Part shown: in pieces, positions 7,736-16,300 of the stretch
How positions within the stretch are numbered: position 1 is the stretch's first letter
Layout: each line of letters opens with the position of its first letter
Assembly: GCA_946407745.1 (NCBI GenBank)
Contig: CAMJPQ010000037.1
Location: 1-33,020 of the forward strand
Direction: 5' to 3'
DNA: 33,020 nucleotides
Source of the DNA: an uncultured Clostridia bacterium
GTDB taxonomy: Bacteria > Bacillota > Clostridia > Christensenellales > Aristaeellaceae
Translations under genes and position numbers: made by a program
The notes under the pieces: model-generated
The model's database searches: none
The model's input: the letters and a program-made list of their open reading frames with translations, nothing else
Told to the model about the DNA's origin: nothing

Positions 7736-9523
7736 ATGGCAAGCGGCATCCCGAAGAGACAGGACATCGCGCCTGAGTACAAATGGAACCTGAACCACAT
7801 CTTCCAAAACGACGAGGCCTGGGAGGCCGCCTATGCCGCCGCGAAGGAGAAGGTGGCCTTGCTGGCCGCCTACGAGGGGCAGCTGGCGGAAAAGGCGGAG
7901 GAGGCCATCCGCGCCTATTTTGACTTCCAGGACGAGCTGACGCCCGTGTTTGATTACGCCTTCCTGGCCAAGGAGGCGGATAACGGCGATGAGAAGGCGC
8001 AGGCCATGAGCGACCGCGTGATGACCCTCGCCGTGCAGGCGCAGTCCGTGCTGTCCTTCTTTGAGCCGGAGCTGCTGGCGCTGCCGGAGGAAAGGCTGCG
8101 GGCTATGCAGGCCGACCCCGCGATGGCGGATTACGACAGCTACCTGCGCAGCCTGCTGCTGCAGAAGCCGCACACCCTGCCCAAGGCGGAAGAGCGCCTG
8201 CTGGCCATGCTGGGCGAGGTGACGCACGCGCCCTCCAACATCTTCGACATGCTGACCAGCGTGGACATGAAGTTCCCGGAGGTGAACATGCCGGACGGTA
8301 CGGCCCAGCCGCTGACGGAGGGTACGTATTCCACCTTCATCCATGACGGGAACCGCGATGTCCGCCGGCAGGCCTTTGAGGGCATCATGGGCACCTACGG
8401 CAAATATGGCTCGACCATTGCCGCCACCTACGGCGCAAGCGTGAAGAAGGATGTGGCCATGGCCGCGGCGCGGCGCTATCCCTCCGCCCTGGCGGCGGCG
8501 ATGGAGCCGCTGGAGATACCCGAAAAGGTGTACGACAACCTGATTGAGGTCATCCACGAGTACCTGCCGGTTCTGCAGGAATACCTGGCGGTGCGCAAAA
8601 AGGCGCTGGGCCTGGATGAAGTGCACATGTACGACCTGTACTGCCCCATTGTGTCCGATTTCGAGCTGAAGCTGCCCTATGAGGACGCCTACAGCCTGGT
8701 GCTGGAGGGCCTCAGGCCCATGGGGGAGGACTACATCGCGAAGCTGCGCGAGGCGAAGACCGGGGGCTGGATTGATGTCTATCCCACGGAGAACAAATCC
8801 TCCGGCGCGTTTTCCTCCGGCGGGCTGGCCAAGGTGCACCCCTATGTGCTGCTGAACCACAACGACAACATCGACAGCGCCTTCACCATCGCCCACGAGC
8901 TGGGACACAGCATGCACTCCTACTTCAGCAACACCGCTCAGCCCGCCCCCAAGCGGGATTACAGCCTGTTTGTGGCGGAGGTGGCCTCCACCTGCAATGA
9001 GGCGACCATGATGAGGTACCTGCTGGAGAAGTGGCAGGAGCCCAGGGCACAGGCGTACCTGCTGAACTATTTCCTGGAGCAGTTCCGCACCACCTGCTTC
9101 CGCCAGACCATGTTTGCCGAGTTTGAGCGCACTGTGCACGAGATGGCCCAGCGCGGGGAGCCGCTGACCAAAGCCACGCTGAGCGAGGTCTACTACGAGC
9201 TGAACAAGACCTATTACGGCGAAACCTGTGTGGTGGACGAGCTGATCGCCAACGAGTGGATGCGCATACCGCACTTCTACAACGCCTTCTATGTGTATGT
9301 GTACGCCACCGGCCTTTGCGCCGCGGTGAGCCTGAGCGACCGCATCCTCACAGAGGGCGAGCCGGCCGTGAAGGCCTACCGCCAGTTCCTGTCCGCGGGC
9401 AGCAGCGTGCCGCCCATCGACGCGCTGAAGCTGGCGGGCATCGACATGTCCTCGCCGGAGCCGCTGCGCCGCGCGATGGAGGTATTCAAGGACACGCTCA
9501 GGCGCTTCAGGCAGGTGATGTGA
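7736..9523 (+). CDS. pepF: Oligoendopeptidase F, M3B family zinc peptidase
   Basis: This cytoplasmic zinc peptidase cuts short peptides of roughly 7-17 residues (family knowledge). The 595-residue protein carries HELGH at 387-391 and the third zinc ligand E415 in FVAEVAST, 24 residues after the last His as expected for M3. The N-terminal helical lobe with YKWNLNHIF is typical of PepF. GGAGG lies 7 nt before the ATG at 7736; a TTG seven codons upstream would place the start before that site and is rejected. The gene begins 17 nt after topB and is probably in the same transcript, and it is followed 1 nt later by the 113-aa gene. Confidence 0.95.
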   Translation: MASGIPKRQDIAPEYKWNLNHIFQNDEAWEAAYAAAKEKVALLAAYEGQLAEKAEEAIRAYFDFQDELTPVFDYAFLAKEADNGDEKAQAMSDRVMTLAVQAQSVLSFFEPELLALPEERLRAMQADPAMADYDSYLRSLLLQKPHTLPKAEERLLAMLGEVTHAPSNIFDMLTSVDMKFPEVNMPDGTAQPLTEGTYSTFIHDGNRDVRRQAFEGIMGTYGKYGSTIAATYGASVKKDVAMAAARRYPSALAAAMEPLEIPEKVYDNLIEVIHEYLPVLQEYLAVRKKALGLDEVHMYDLYCPIVSDFELKLPYEDAYSLVLEGLRPMGEDYIAKLREAKTGGWIDVYPTENKSSGAFSSGGLAKVHPYVLLNHNDNIDSAFTIAHELGHSMHSYFSNTAQPAPKRDYSLFVAEVASTCNEATMMRYLLEKWQEPRAQAYLLNYFLEQFRTTCFRQTMFAEFERTVHEMAQRGEPLTKATLSEVYYELNKTYYGETCVVDELIANEWMRIPHFYNAFYVYVYATGLCAAVSLSDRILTEGEPAVKAYRQFLSAGSSVPPIDALKLAGIDMSSPEPLRRAMEVFKDTLRRFRQVM

Positions 9524-9524
9524 C

Positions 9525-9866
9525 ATGATGCAGGGCTATGACAAGGAGGAGGCGCGCAGCTTTATCCTCGCGCGCATACACCGCCAGGACCATGCCGAGC
9601 TGGCGGACCAGCTGGAAAAGCTGATTGCCCAGGCCATCGACGCGGATATTGCTTTCATGCACGAAAGCGGTGTGCTGGATGAGGAGGGCTATGCCGGCGA
9701 AGGCTACTACGAAGAGGACGAGGCGCTTGAATACATGGTGGAGCGCCTCGCCGAGGACAACGACCTCTCTCCCGAGCAGGCAGTGAAGGTCGCTGCGCTG
9801 ATTGACGACTTCATGGACGCGCAGGAGGCCTACCTGAGATACAAGGGCCTGGCCAGCGATGAATGA
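9525..9866 (+). CDS. 113-aa acidic hypothetical protein
   Basis: I do not recognise this protein. It is strongly acidic (many D/E, with a GYYEEDEALEYM run), predicted helical throughout, and has no cysteine, signal peptide or membrane segment. It starts 1 nt after the pepF stop; AGGTGA about 6 nt upstream is a modest ribosome site, and a second ATG follows directly at 9528. It is the last gene of the plus-strand unit and ends 8 nt before the bidirectional terminator. No function is proposed. Confidence 0.75.
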   Translation: MMQGYDKEEARSFILARIHRQDHAELADQLEKLIAQAIDADIAFMHESGVLDEEGYAGEGYYEEDEALEYMVERLAEDNDLSPEQAVKVAALIDDFMDAQEAYLRYKGLASDE

Positions 9867-9874
9867 ACGCAAAA

Positions 9875-9900
9875 AGAAAACCGCCGCAAGGCGGTTTTCT
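9875..9900. terminator. Bidirectional rho-independent terminator between the pepF unit and ftsZ
   Basis: AGAAAACCGCC (9875-9885) pairs over its full 11 bp with GGCGGTTTTCT (9890-9900) across a GCAA loop. It has T-rich 3' arms in both directions and lies between the stops of two convergent genes. Confidence 0.92.
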
Positions 9901-9912
9901 TATACACGGGAT

Positions 9913-11376
9913 TTATCCGTTCCTGCGGCGGCGCATGAAGGCGGGCACGCCGTGGTCGTCCTTTTCCATCTGCGGGTTGGTGTTCTGGCTCACGGGCTGC
10001 TGTTCCACAACCTGGCCGGGCTGGGTGGCAAAGCGGGGTTGGTAGGCCTGCTGCTGCGCGCCACTCTGGCCGAACAGATTCCCCTGGCCGTAGTTGTTCT
10101 GCGGCTGCGCCTGCTGCTGCGGCACACCGTAGGGGTTCTGCTGCGGCTGGGCCTGATAGCTGCCCAGCGGTTGGTAGGGAGAGGTGGCGGTCGGCACGCC
10201 CATGGACGGGCGGTTGGCGTTCAGGTAGCTGCCGGTGACCGGCGTGGCGGAGAAGGAGGCGTCCTCAAAGTCGGACACGGGCTCCTGCTGCGCTTGGCTG
10301 GAGGTGAAGGAAGTGAAGGAGGTGCCGTAGCTGGCCTGCGGGCGCTGATACGCCGCGCCGAACAGCCGCTCATGCTCCTGCTCGCGCACAGACTTGCCGT
10401 TGTCCCTGGGGGCGAACTGTGTCTTCTGGAAGCCGGTAGCGATGACGGTGACGCGCACCTCATCCTTCATGTTCTCATCAATGCCCGCGCCGAAGATGAT
10501 GTTGGCCTCCGGGTCGGCGGCCTGGGTGATCATGTTGGCGGCCTCATTGATATCGGTGATGGAGATGTCCGCGCCGCCGGTGATGTTGATCAGCACCGAG
10601 CGCGCGCCGTCGATCTTGGTCTCCAGCAGCGGGCTGGAAATGGCCTCCTTGGCGGCGTTGACCATGCGGTTGTCGCCCTTGCCCACGCCGATGCCCATGT
10701 GGGCCATGCCGCCGGATTCCATCACGGTGCGCACGTCGGCGAAGTCCAGGTTGATCAGCGCAGGCACGGCGATGAGGTCGGAGATGCCCTGAATGCCCTG
10801 GCGCAGCACATCGTCGGCGATGCGGAAGGCCTCAAGCATCGTGGTGCCCTTGCTCGGGCCGGACAGCAGCCGGTCATTGGGGATCACCACCAGGGTGTCC
10901 ACCTGCTGCTTCAGCTCGGCAATGCCGGCATCGGCATTCTTCATGCGCTGCTTGCCCTCAAAGGTGAAGGGCTTGGTGACCACGGCCACGGTCAGTGCGC
11001 CGATGTTGCGGGCCGCCTCGGCGACCACGGGCGCCGCGCCAGTGCCGGTTCCGCCGCCCATGCCGGCGGTGATGAAGACCAGGTCAGCGCCCTCCAGGGC
11101 ACGCATGATGTCTTCCTTGCTCTCGTTGGCGGCGTTCTTGCCCACCGCGGGCACAGCGCCGGCGCCCAGGCCGCGTGTGGCCTTCTCGCCGATCTGGATC
11201 TTGGTGTGCGCGTTGGACATGCCCAGGGCCTGGCGGTCGGTGTTGATGGCAATAAACTCCACACCGCGCAGCCCGGCTTCCACCATGCGGTTCACGGCGT
11301 TGTTGCCGCCGCCGCCGCAGCCGACGACCTTAATGGAGGCAAAGCCTTCCTGCTGGTCATTCTGAAACTCGATCAT
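9913..11376 (-). CDS. ftsZ: Cell division protein FtsZ with long Gln/Asn/Pro-rich linker
   Basis: FtsZ is the tubulin-like GTPase that forms the division ring. In its 487 residues I see [15 protein letters not shown] (17-31), the GTP-binding signature GGGTGTG (107-113), the T7 synergy loop NLDFADV (209-215), and the core ending near 318. A long disordered linker (about 320-470) is rich in Q, N, P, G and Y, and a C-terminal tail reads [11 protein letters not shown], the peptide that binds FtsA and SepF. Family members are usually 350-400 residues, so the extra length is all linker. AAGGAGG lies 7 nt before the ATG. The gene follows ftsA after 44 nt and ends at the bidirectional terminator. Confidence 0.98.
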   Translation of the reverse strand: MIEFQNDQQEGFASIKVVGCGGGGNNAVNRMVEAGLRGVEFIAINTDRQALGMSNAHTKIQIGEKATRGLGAGAVPAVGKNAANESKEDIMRALEGADLVFITAGMGGGTGTGAAPVVAEAARNIGALTVAVVTKPFTFEGKQRMKNADAGIAELKQQVDTLVVIPNDRLLSGPSKGTTMLEAFRIADDVLRQGIQGISDLIAVPALINLDFADVRTVMESGGMAHMGIGVGKGDNRMVNAAKEAISSPLLETKIDGARSVLINITGGADISITDINEAANMITQAADPEANIIFGAGIDENMKDEVRVTVIATGFQKTQFAPRDNGKSVREQEHERLFGAAYQRPQASYGTSFTSFTSSQAQQEPVSDFEDASFSATPVTGSYLNANRPSMGVPTATSPYQPLGSYQAQPQQNPYGVPQQQAQPQNNYGQGNLFGQSGAQQQAYQPRFATQPGQVVEQQPVSQNTNPQMEKDDHGVPAFMRRRRNG

Positions 11377-11420
11377 GTTAGCTCCTCCTTTGCCCTCGTG
11401 GCAGGTACTGCCCGGCGTGA

Positions 11421-12623
11421 TCAGCCGCGGAACAGCCCGGTAAAGAACTGTTTGAGCTTTCCGCCGGAGGCGGAGCGCTGCTTGTCAACTTCCAGCTGGT
11501 CGATGATCAGGTCCATCAGGCCCAGGCTGGAGGTGTAGGAATGGGAGTTGAGTGAGGTGGTGTGCTTTGCGGGCTCGCGCACGGGGCGCCCCAGCTTGCC
11601 GGCCAGGTAGTCCCTGCCACCGCGGTTGAAGGACAGCCCGCCGCCGGTGAGATAAATGGAGGAGCCCTTGTTCAGGTTGATGCCGCTCTCGGCAATCGCT
11701 TTCTGTATCTCCTCCGCGATCTCATCCACACGGGGGATCAGCACTTCGCTGACCTGCTCACGGGTAAAGGTCTGCACCGGTGTGCCGCCGGCGCCGCCCA
11801 CCTCATAGGTGTCGCCGGTATCAATGCCGTATATGTACTGGCGCTTGATCTTGTCCTCCGCCTCTTCCATGCGGATGTTCAGGCCCATCGCCAGGTCCGC
11901 GGAAATGTTGCCGCCGCCTATTTCGATGGTTTTGAGGTAGATCACCGCGTCGCCCTCGGCGATCATCACGTCGGTGGTCAGGTAGCCGATATCCACCAGC
12001 ACTGCCGTGCGGTCGCGCTCCTCGGGCGGCAGCACCAGCATGGCCTCGCCCACGGCGGAGGAATAGAAGTTCGCCACGGTGAGGTTCAGGTTGGTCAGGC
12101 GGCTGGTCACCTCGTCCACAAAGAACTTGTCCGCGATCACAACGGAGATCAGCACGGTCAGCTCCCGGCCCTTCTTCCCGACGGGCTCCAGGGTCTTCCG
12201 CTCACCGTCCACGCGGAACCAGGCGGGGCTGGAGTGGAGGATGACCCCCATGGGCAGCTGCTCCTTGATTTTGTTCTCCGCCGTGGCGATGGCGTTGTTC
12301 ACATCCGCCGGGGTGACGCGCGGCTCTGTGCCCTTGAGCGTGATGGTCGCGTCGGAGGCGTACACCTTGGTGAAGGCGGCGGGCACGCCCGCGGAAATCT
12401 CCGTAATGCCGGTGCCGCGCAGCTGCTTTTCCGCGTCCCGCACGGAGGCGGTGATGGCCTCGTCCAGCTTCTCCGGCTCGTTCCAGCCCTCCGGCACATA
12501 GCCGGCATACGGCGCAATGCCGATGCCGATGATGTCACACCGTGTATTGCTGCTGTTTTCCGCCACCAGCGTCACAATCTTGCTGGTGCCGAAATCGATG
12601 GCAGCCAATCTCGTCTTACTCAT
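11421..12623 (-). CDS. ftsA: Cell division protein FtsA
   Basis: FtsA is the actin-like protein that ties FtsZ filaments to the membrane. The 400 residues contain the phosphate-1 loop AIDFGTSK (8-15), a phosphate-2 loop VDIGYLTTD (210-218) that lacks the usual glycine run, a GGG in IEIGGGNIS (236-238), adenosine-loop LTGGG (325-329), and a C-terminal amphipathic helix [11 protein letters not shown] (390-400) for membrane binding. The start is the ATG at 12623 behind an AGGGGGG stretch; this site lies inside a short upstream ORF that stops 1 nt before it. Its own promoter (12756-12784) separates it from the rest of the division cluster. Confidence 0.95.
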   Translation of the reverse strand: MSKTRLAAIDFGTSKIVTLVAENSSNTRCDIIGIGIAPYAGYVPEGWNEPEKLDEAITASVRDAEKQLRGTGITEISAGVPAAFTKVYASDATITLKGTEPRVTPADVNNAIATAENKIKEQLPMGVILHSSPAWFRVDGERKTLEPVGKKGRELTVLISVVIADKFFVDEVTSRLTNLNLTVANFYSSAVGEAMLVLPPEERDRTAVLVDIGYLTTDVMIAEGDAVIYLKTIEIGGGNISADLAMGLNIRMEEAEDKIKRQYIYGIDTGDTYEVGGAGGTPVQTFTREQVSEVLIPRVDEIAEEIQKAIAESGINLNKGSSIYLTGGGLSFNRGGRDYLAGKLGRPVREPAKHTTSLNSHSYTSSLGLMDLIIDQLEVDKQRSASGGKLKQFFTGLFRG

Positions 12624-12624
12624 C

Positions 12625-12684
12625 TCATCTGACCCCCCTGAGAGCGGGCTGTGGCGCGCGCTCTGTTCCCTGCGGGCAATACAT
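12625..12684 (-). CDS. Possible 19-aa leader peptide ahead of ftsA
   Basis: An ATG at 12684 follows GGAGG after only 4 nt and opens a 19-codon frame (MYCPQGTERAPQPALRGVR) ending at TGA 12625, 1 nt before the ftsA ATG. It lies fully inside the predicted ftsAZ 5' leader. It may couple ftsA translation to its own, or be chance. Confidence 0.3.
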   Translation of the reverse strand: MYCPQGTERAPQPALRGVR

Positions 12685-12755
12685 TATTCCTCCGAAAGCG
12701 GCGCGGAGGCCCGCGCCAGCCCGCGGGACGGACTGATTAAAGCTTTCCAATCTTT

Positions 12756-12784
12756 ATTATAGACGTTTTTATGAGTGATTGCAA
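12756..12784 (-). promoter_or_regulatory. Promoter of ftsA-ftsZ
   Basis: TTGCAA (12779-12784), a 17-nt spacer and TATAAT (12756-12761), a perfect -10, lie between the ftsQ terminator and ftsA. The implied 5' leader is about 125 nt, GC-rich and able to fold. Confidence 0.85.
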
Positions 12785-12816
12785 GCGTTTTCCCAAAAAG
12801 GCATGCATCCGCGCTG

Positions 12817-12855
12817 AAAAACACGCTCCCCGGGGTGATAAATTACGCCGGGGAG
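12817..12855 (-). terminator. Probable terminator overlapping the ftsQ stop codon
   Basis: On the minus strand CTCCCCGG (12848-12855, inside the last ftsQ codons) pairs perfectly with CCGGGGAG (12826-12833) across a 14-nt loop that holds the TAA stop. A TTTTT run begins 4 nt later (12817-12821). The wide loop and offset T-run make it moderate. Confidence 0.6.
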
Positions 12856-13853
12856 TCGATGCCGGGGATCCAGGTGGGCTCTTCGGGGGTGGAAACATCC
12901 ACCGTGCCGCCGGTGCGCCCGCTCTCGCGCAGGCTGGCGCACACCAGCAGCATGGCCCGCAGCTTCTCGTGAATGCGTGCGGCGTCGCCCATGCGCACGG
13001 AATACCCGCTGGAGGTGGCGATGGTCACTGTGCCGTCATCGCCGATGTACAGCTCGGTCACCTCATCCTCCAGGCCCAGCACGCGCAGCTCCACCATGAT
13101 TTCGCGGCACACGGTCAGCTGCTGGTCGTCATACAGGGCAATGCGCTTGCCCACGTCGCAGCTTTTGATCTTCAGGCCCTCCAGCTTCAGCATGGCCGGC
13201 TGGGCGGCAGCGTTGTCGGTCTCCTCCAGCACCATGCCGCGGGAATCCAGGATATAGGTGATGCCGCAGTAGCGCAGATAGGCGTCCTGCGTGCGCTCCC
13301 GCACATGCAGCACCACGCTGCCGGGGAACTGCTTTTCCACGCTGATCAGGGAGAGATAGCGGTTCTGCTGCAGCCTGGCGCCGATGGCCTCATCGTCAAT
13401 CAGCCACATGTTGCTGCCAAGGCGCACCTTCGCATAGCCCAGCACCTGCGCGTCTGTGATGAGATGGTTTCCCTCCACCGTGACCGACCGGACGGCAAAC
13501 ACCGTGGAAAACAGGCCCCAGATTACACCGGCGATGATGGCAAGCAGCAGCGCGGCCTCAATGATACGCTGCACGCGCTTGCGGTAGGCGTCGGAGCCCT
13601 TTGCGCTCTGCCAGAAGCTGCCCGCGTGCCGCAGAAGGCTCCTGGAGCGCTGCCGGCGCATGGCGGGGTCGCTCTCCTCCGCGCTGAACGGATCACGCCG
13701 CGCGGCAGGCGCAGAGACGTGGAGTGTGTAGTCGGTGTCGTTATCGTCATCCAGCGCGGCGGCCCGCTCACAGGGGTGGGGCTGCAGATGATAGCCTTTT
13801 TCCTGCCAGCTCAGGTCTGCTCTTGGCTTTCGCATAAACAGCCATTTCTGCAT
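12843..13853 (-). CDS. ftsQ: Cell division protein FtsQ/DivIB
   Basis: This bitopic membrane protein joins FtsL and the FtsB-like protein in the divisome. The 336-residue product has a long, charged cytoplasmic N-terminus (1-95), one membrane segment (about 97-118), an external POTRA domain starting VRSVTVEGNHLITDAQV (121-137), and a DivIB-like beta domain. TGAGG, part of the murD stop, lies 8 nt before the ATG, so the two genes are probably coupled. The C-terminus ends inside a probable terminator. Length and layout fit DivIB; assignment rests on the POTRA motif and position. Confidence 0.88.
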   Translation of the reverse strand: MQKWLFMRKPRADLSWQEKGYHLQPHPCERAAALDDDNDTDYTLHVSAPAARRDPFSAEESDPAMRRQRSRSLLRHAGSFWQSAKGSDAYRKRVQRIIEAALLLAIIAGVIWGLFSTVFAVRSVTVEGNHLITDAQVLGYAKVRLGSNMWLIDDEAIGARLQQNRYLSLISVEKQFPGSVVLHVRERTQDAYLRYCGITYILDSRGMVLEETDNAAAQPAMLKLEGLKIKSCDVGKRIALYDDQQLTVCREIMVELRVLGLEDEVTELYIGDDGTVTIATSSGYSVRMGDAARIHEKLRAMLLVCASLRESGRTGGTVDVSTPEEPTWIPGIDSPA

Positions 13854-13863
13854 CGTTGCATCC

Positions 13864-15234
13864 TCATTTCAATTCGTGCACCAGCTGCTTGAAGATCCTG
13901 CCGCGCTCCTCATAGTCGTGGAACATGTCGAAGGAGGCGCAGGCGGGGGACAGCAGCGCGTTCCAGCCCTCCTGTGCGAGGGCCTGGCAGCGCGCGACCG
14001 CGGAGGGGAAATCCTTTTCGCGGTGTATTTTCTCTTTCGGCCAGCCGCACGCAAGCAGCGTCCGCTCGATCTGGTCTGCGGTGACGCCGATCAGCACGGC
14101 CTCACGCAGGAAGGGGGAGCGGAGCATTTCCTCAGCCAGGGGAGTGAAGTCGCAGTGCTTGTCCGAACCGCCGAGGATGATGACTGTCGGCCGGTTCATG
14201 GTCTGCACCGCGCGGATGGTGGAATCCACATTGGTGCCCTTGCTGTCGTTGATGTAGCGCACGCCGCGTACATCGCGCACAAACTCGATGCGGTGCTCGA
14301 CGCCCCGGAAGGTGCGCAGCGTATCGGCAATCACCTCGGGAGCGACCCCCAGCGGCGCGGTGAGACACACGGCTGCCAGCGCGTTCTCCAGGTTGTGCGG
14401 GCCCGGAATATAGATTTCCTCCGTGCCGCAGATATCCTTTTCCTGCCCGTCCTGGCGGAAGACGACCCGCCCGGAGCGCACGAAGGCACCCTCGGATACC
14501 TCGCGCCTGCGGGAGAAGAGCAGCACATGGCTGTTCACCTGCTCGGGGAAGGAGGAAAGCGCGGGGTCGTCCGCGTTGAATACGGCGAAGTCCCCGGCGG
14601 TCTGGTTCTCAAACACCCGCATTTTCAACCGCGCGTACTCGGCCATGGTGCCGTGGCGGTTCAGGTGATCCTCCGTCAGGTTCAGGAACGCGGCCGCCCT
14701 GGGGTGGAAGGTATCCACCGTCTCCATCTGGAAGGAGGAGCACTCGCACACGAACACTTCCCCCCTGCCGCCCTCCCGCACCGCGGCGGAGAACGGGTCG
14801 CCGATGTTGCCGACCGCGTGGCTCACCCGCCCGGCGGCCTTGAAGATCTCATGCGTCAGCGTGGTGGTGGTCGTCTTGCCGTTGGTGCCGGTCACGGCGA
14901 CCAGCTCGCCCTCGCACAGCTGGGAGGCGAGCTCAATCTCGCCCAGCACATAGATGCCCCTCTCGCGGGCCGCGCGCACGAACGGCGCTGTGTCAGGTAT
15001 GCCGGGAGAGAGCACCAGGGCCTCCTGCCCGTCGAGGCAGTCCATGGCCGCGCAGCCGAGGCGGAGCGTGACCGGAAGGCCCTTCAGCGGAGACAGCGCC
15101 TCGCCGAGCTCAGCGGCCGATTTGCTGTCGTTGGCGGTCACCAGCGCGCCGCGCTGCGCCAGCAGGGCCGCCGCCGCGACGCCGCTGCGGGCCAGGCCGA
15201 CGATGAGTACCTTTTTGCCTGTATAGCTTCTCAT
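13864..15234 (-). CDS. murD: UDP-N-acetylmuramoylalanine--D-glutamate ligase
   Basis: MurD adds D-glutamate to UDP-MurNAc-L-Ala in the cytoplasm, a step of peptidoglycan precursor synthesis. The 456 residues show the N-terminal Rossmann VLIVGLARSGVAAA (9-22), the ATP loop GTNGKTTT (116-123), the metal and substrate region NLTEDHLNRHGTMAEY, and the hinge and C-terminal motifs RIEFVRDVRGVRYINDSKGTN and ILGGSDK. The start lies 4 nt after the mraY stop with an AGGTGG site upstream. It is followed directly by ftsQ, where most relatives carry ftsW and murG. Confidence 0.97.
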   Translation of the reverse strand: MRSYTGKKVLIVGLARSGVAAAALLAQRGALVTANDSKSAAELGEALSPLKGLPVTLRLGCAAMDCLDGQEALVLSPGIPDTAPFVRAARERGIYVLGEIELASQLCEGELVAVTGTNGKTTTTTLTHEIFKAAGRVSHAVGNIGDPFSAAVREGGRGEVFVCECSSFQMETVDTFHPRAAAFLNLTEDHLNRHGTMAEYARLKMRVFENQTAGDFAVFNADDPALSSFPEQVNSHVLLFSRRREVSEGAFVRSGRVVFRQDGQEKDICGTEEIYIPGPHNLENALAAVCLTAPLGVAPEVIADTLRTFRGVEHRIEFVRDVRGVRYINDSKGTNVDSTIRAVQTMNRPTVIILGGSDKHCDFTPLAEEMLRSPFLREAVLIGVTADQIERTLLACGWPKEKIHREKDFPSAVARCQALAQEGWNALLSPACASFDMFHDYEERGRIFKQLVHELK

Positions 15235-15238
15235 TGCT

Positions 15239-16240
15239 TCACACCACCTGCTGCAGCACAGCCATCAGGGACAGCACGCCCGTGATCACGGCGTACATGG
15301 ACACGATCTGCGTTTCGCTGTAGCCGCACAGTTCAAAATGATGATGAATGGGGCTCATTTTGAAGATCCGCTTGCCGTGAGTCAGCTTGAAATAGCCCAC
15401 CTGCAGCATCACCGACACGGAGGAGAAGACCATGGTGAAGGCGATGAACAGCAAAAGCAGCGGCTGGCGCAGCAGCATCGCCGCGCCTACGGTGGCCCCG
15501 CCGATGAACATGGAACCGGTATCGCCCATGAACACCTTGGCCGGGTAGCGGTTGAAGCGCAGGAAGCCCATGGCGGCTCCCGCCATGGCCAGCATGAATA
15601 CGCCGATATTCACGGAGAAAGCGCTGCCCAGTGCAAAGGCGCCAATCGCGAGCGCCGCCCAGGCCACATCGCCGATGGCCGACACGGTGGACAGCAGGCC
15701 GTCCAGGCCGTCCTGCAGGTTGGCGCTGTTGACCATGAACAGCACCACCAGGCTCATCACCGGAATGTACCACCAGCCCAGGTCCCACTCCAACTGCAGG
15801 AAGGGCACCCGGATCGCGGACCCGACATGCGGGTTAAAATAGCAGTATACAGAAAAACCGATAGCTACCACCACCTGCCCGGCGATCTTCTGCCAGGGAG
15901 TCAGGCCGTCGTGGCGCTTTTTCACCGCCTTGATGAAGTCATCGGCAAAGCCGACTGCCATGGAAAGAAGAGAGACGGCCAGCAGCGCCAGGGTCGGATC
16001 CCACCAGGAGAGCCACTCTCCGTGGTGGCACAGCAGCGAAACCACCAAAACGGCGGCCGCCATCATCAGCCCGCCCATCACAGGCGTACCCTGCTTGTTT
16101 TTATGCTTCTGGGGCCCCAGCTCATAGATTGTCTGGCCGAATTTCAGCCTGTGCAGCTGGGGAATGACCCTCGGACCCATCCACAACACCAGCAGCAGCG
16201 GGAAGACCACCGCGGCCATCAGTTTCCACATCAGCGGCAT
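15239..16240 (-). CDS. mraY: Phospho-N-acetylmuramoyl-pentapeptide-transferase
   Basis: MraY transfers phospho-MurNAc-pentapeptide to undecaprenyl phosphate, forming lipid I in the membrane. The protein (333 residues from 16240) is polytopic, about ten membrane segments. It carries the motifs QGTPVMGG, VGFADDFIK, NSANLQDGLDGL, NRYPAKVFMGDTGS and SPIHHHFE, which hold the catalytic aspartates and the His triad of the family. I chose the ATG at 16240 because AAGGAG lies 6 nt upstream; a TTG eight codons earlier would put that site inside the gene. The stop lies 4 nt before murD. Confidence 0.97.
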   Translation of the reverse strand: MPLMWKLMAAVVFPLLLVLWMGPRVIPQLHRLKFGQTIYELGPQKHKNKQGTPVMGGLMMAAAVLVVSLLCHHGEWLSWWDPTLALLAVSLLSMAVGFADDFIKAVKKRHDGLTPWQKIAGQVVVAIGFSVYCYFNPHVGSAIRVPFLQLEWDLGWWYIPVMSLVVLFMVNSANLQDGLDGLLSTVSAIGDVAWAALAIGAFALGSAFSVNIGVFMLAMAGAAMGFLRFNRYPAKVFMGDTGSMFIGGATVGAAMLLRQPLLLLFIAFTMVFSSVSVMLQVGYFKLTHGKRIFKMSPIHHHFELCGYSETQIVSMYAVITGVLSLMAVLQQVV

Positions 16241-16266
16241 GTTTTGCTCCTTCAAAAACGGCAAAC

Positions 16267-16287
16267 AGCGGCGCTTTCGGCGCCGCT
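16267..16287 (-). other. Stable intergenic hairpin between murE and mraY
   Basis: AGCGGCGC and GCGCCGCT form an 8-bp perfect stem with a 5-nt CGAAA loop (minus strand). It is followed by GTTTGCCGTTTTTG just before the mraY ribosome site. It could be a leaky terminator or a processing/stability element. Confidence 0.5.
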
Positions 16288-16300
16288 ATCGGCTTTGTAT

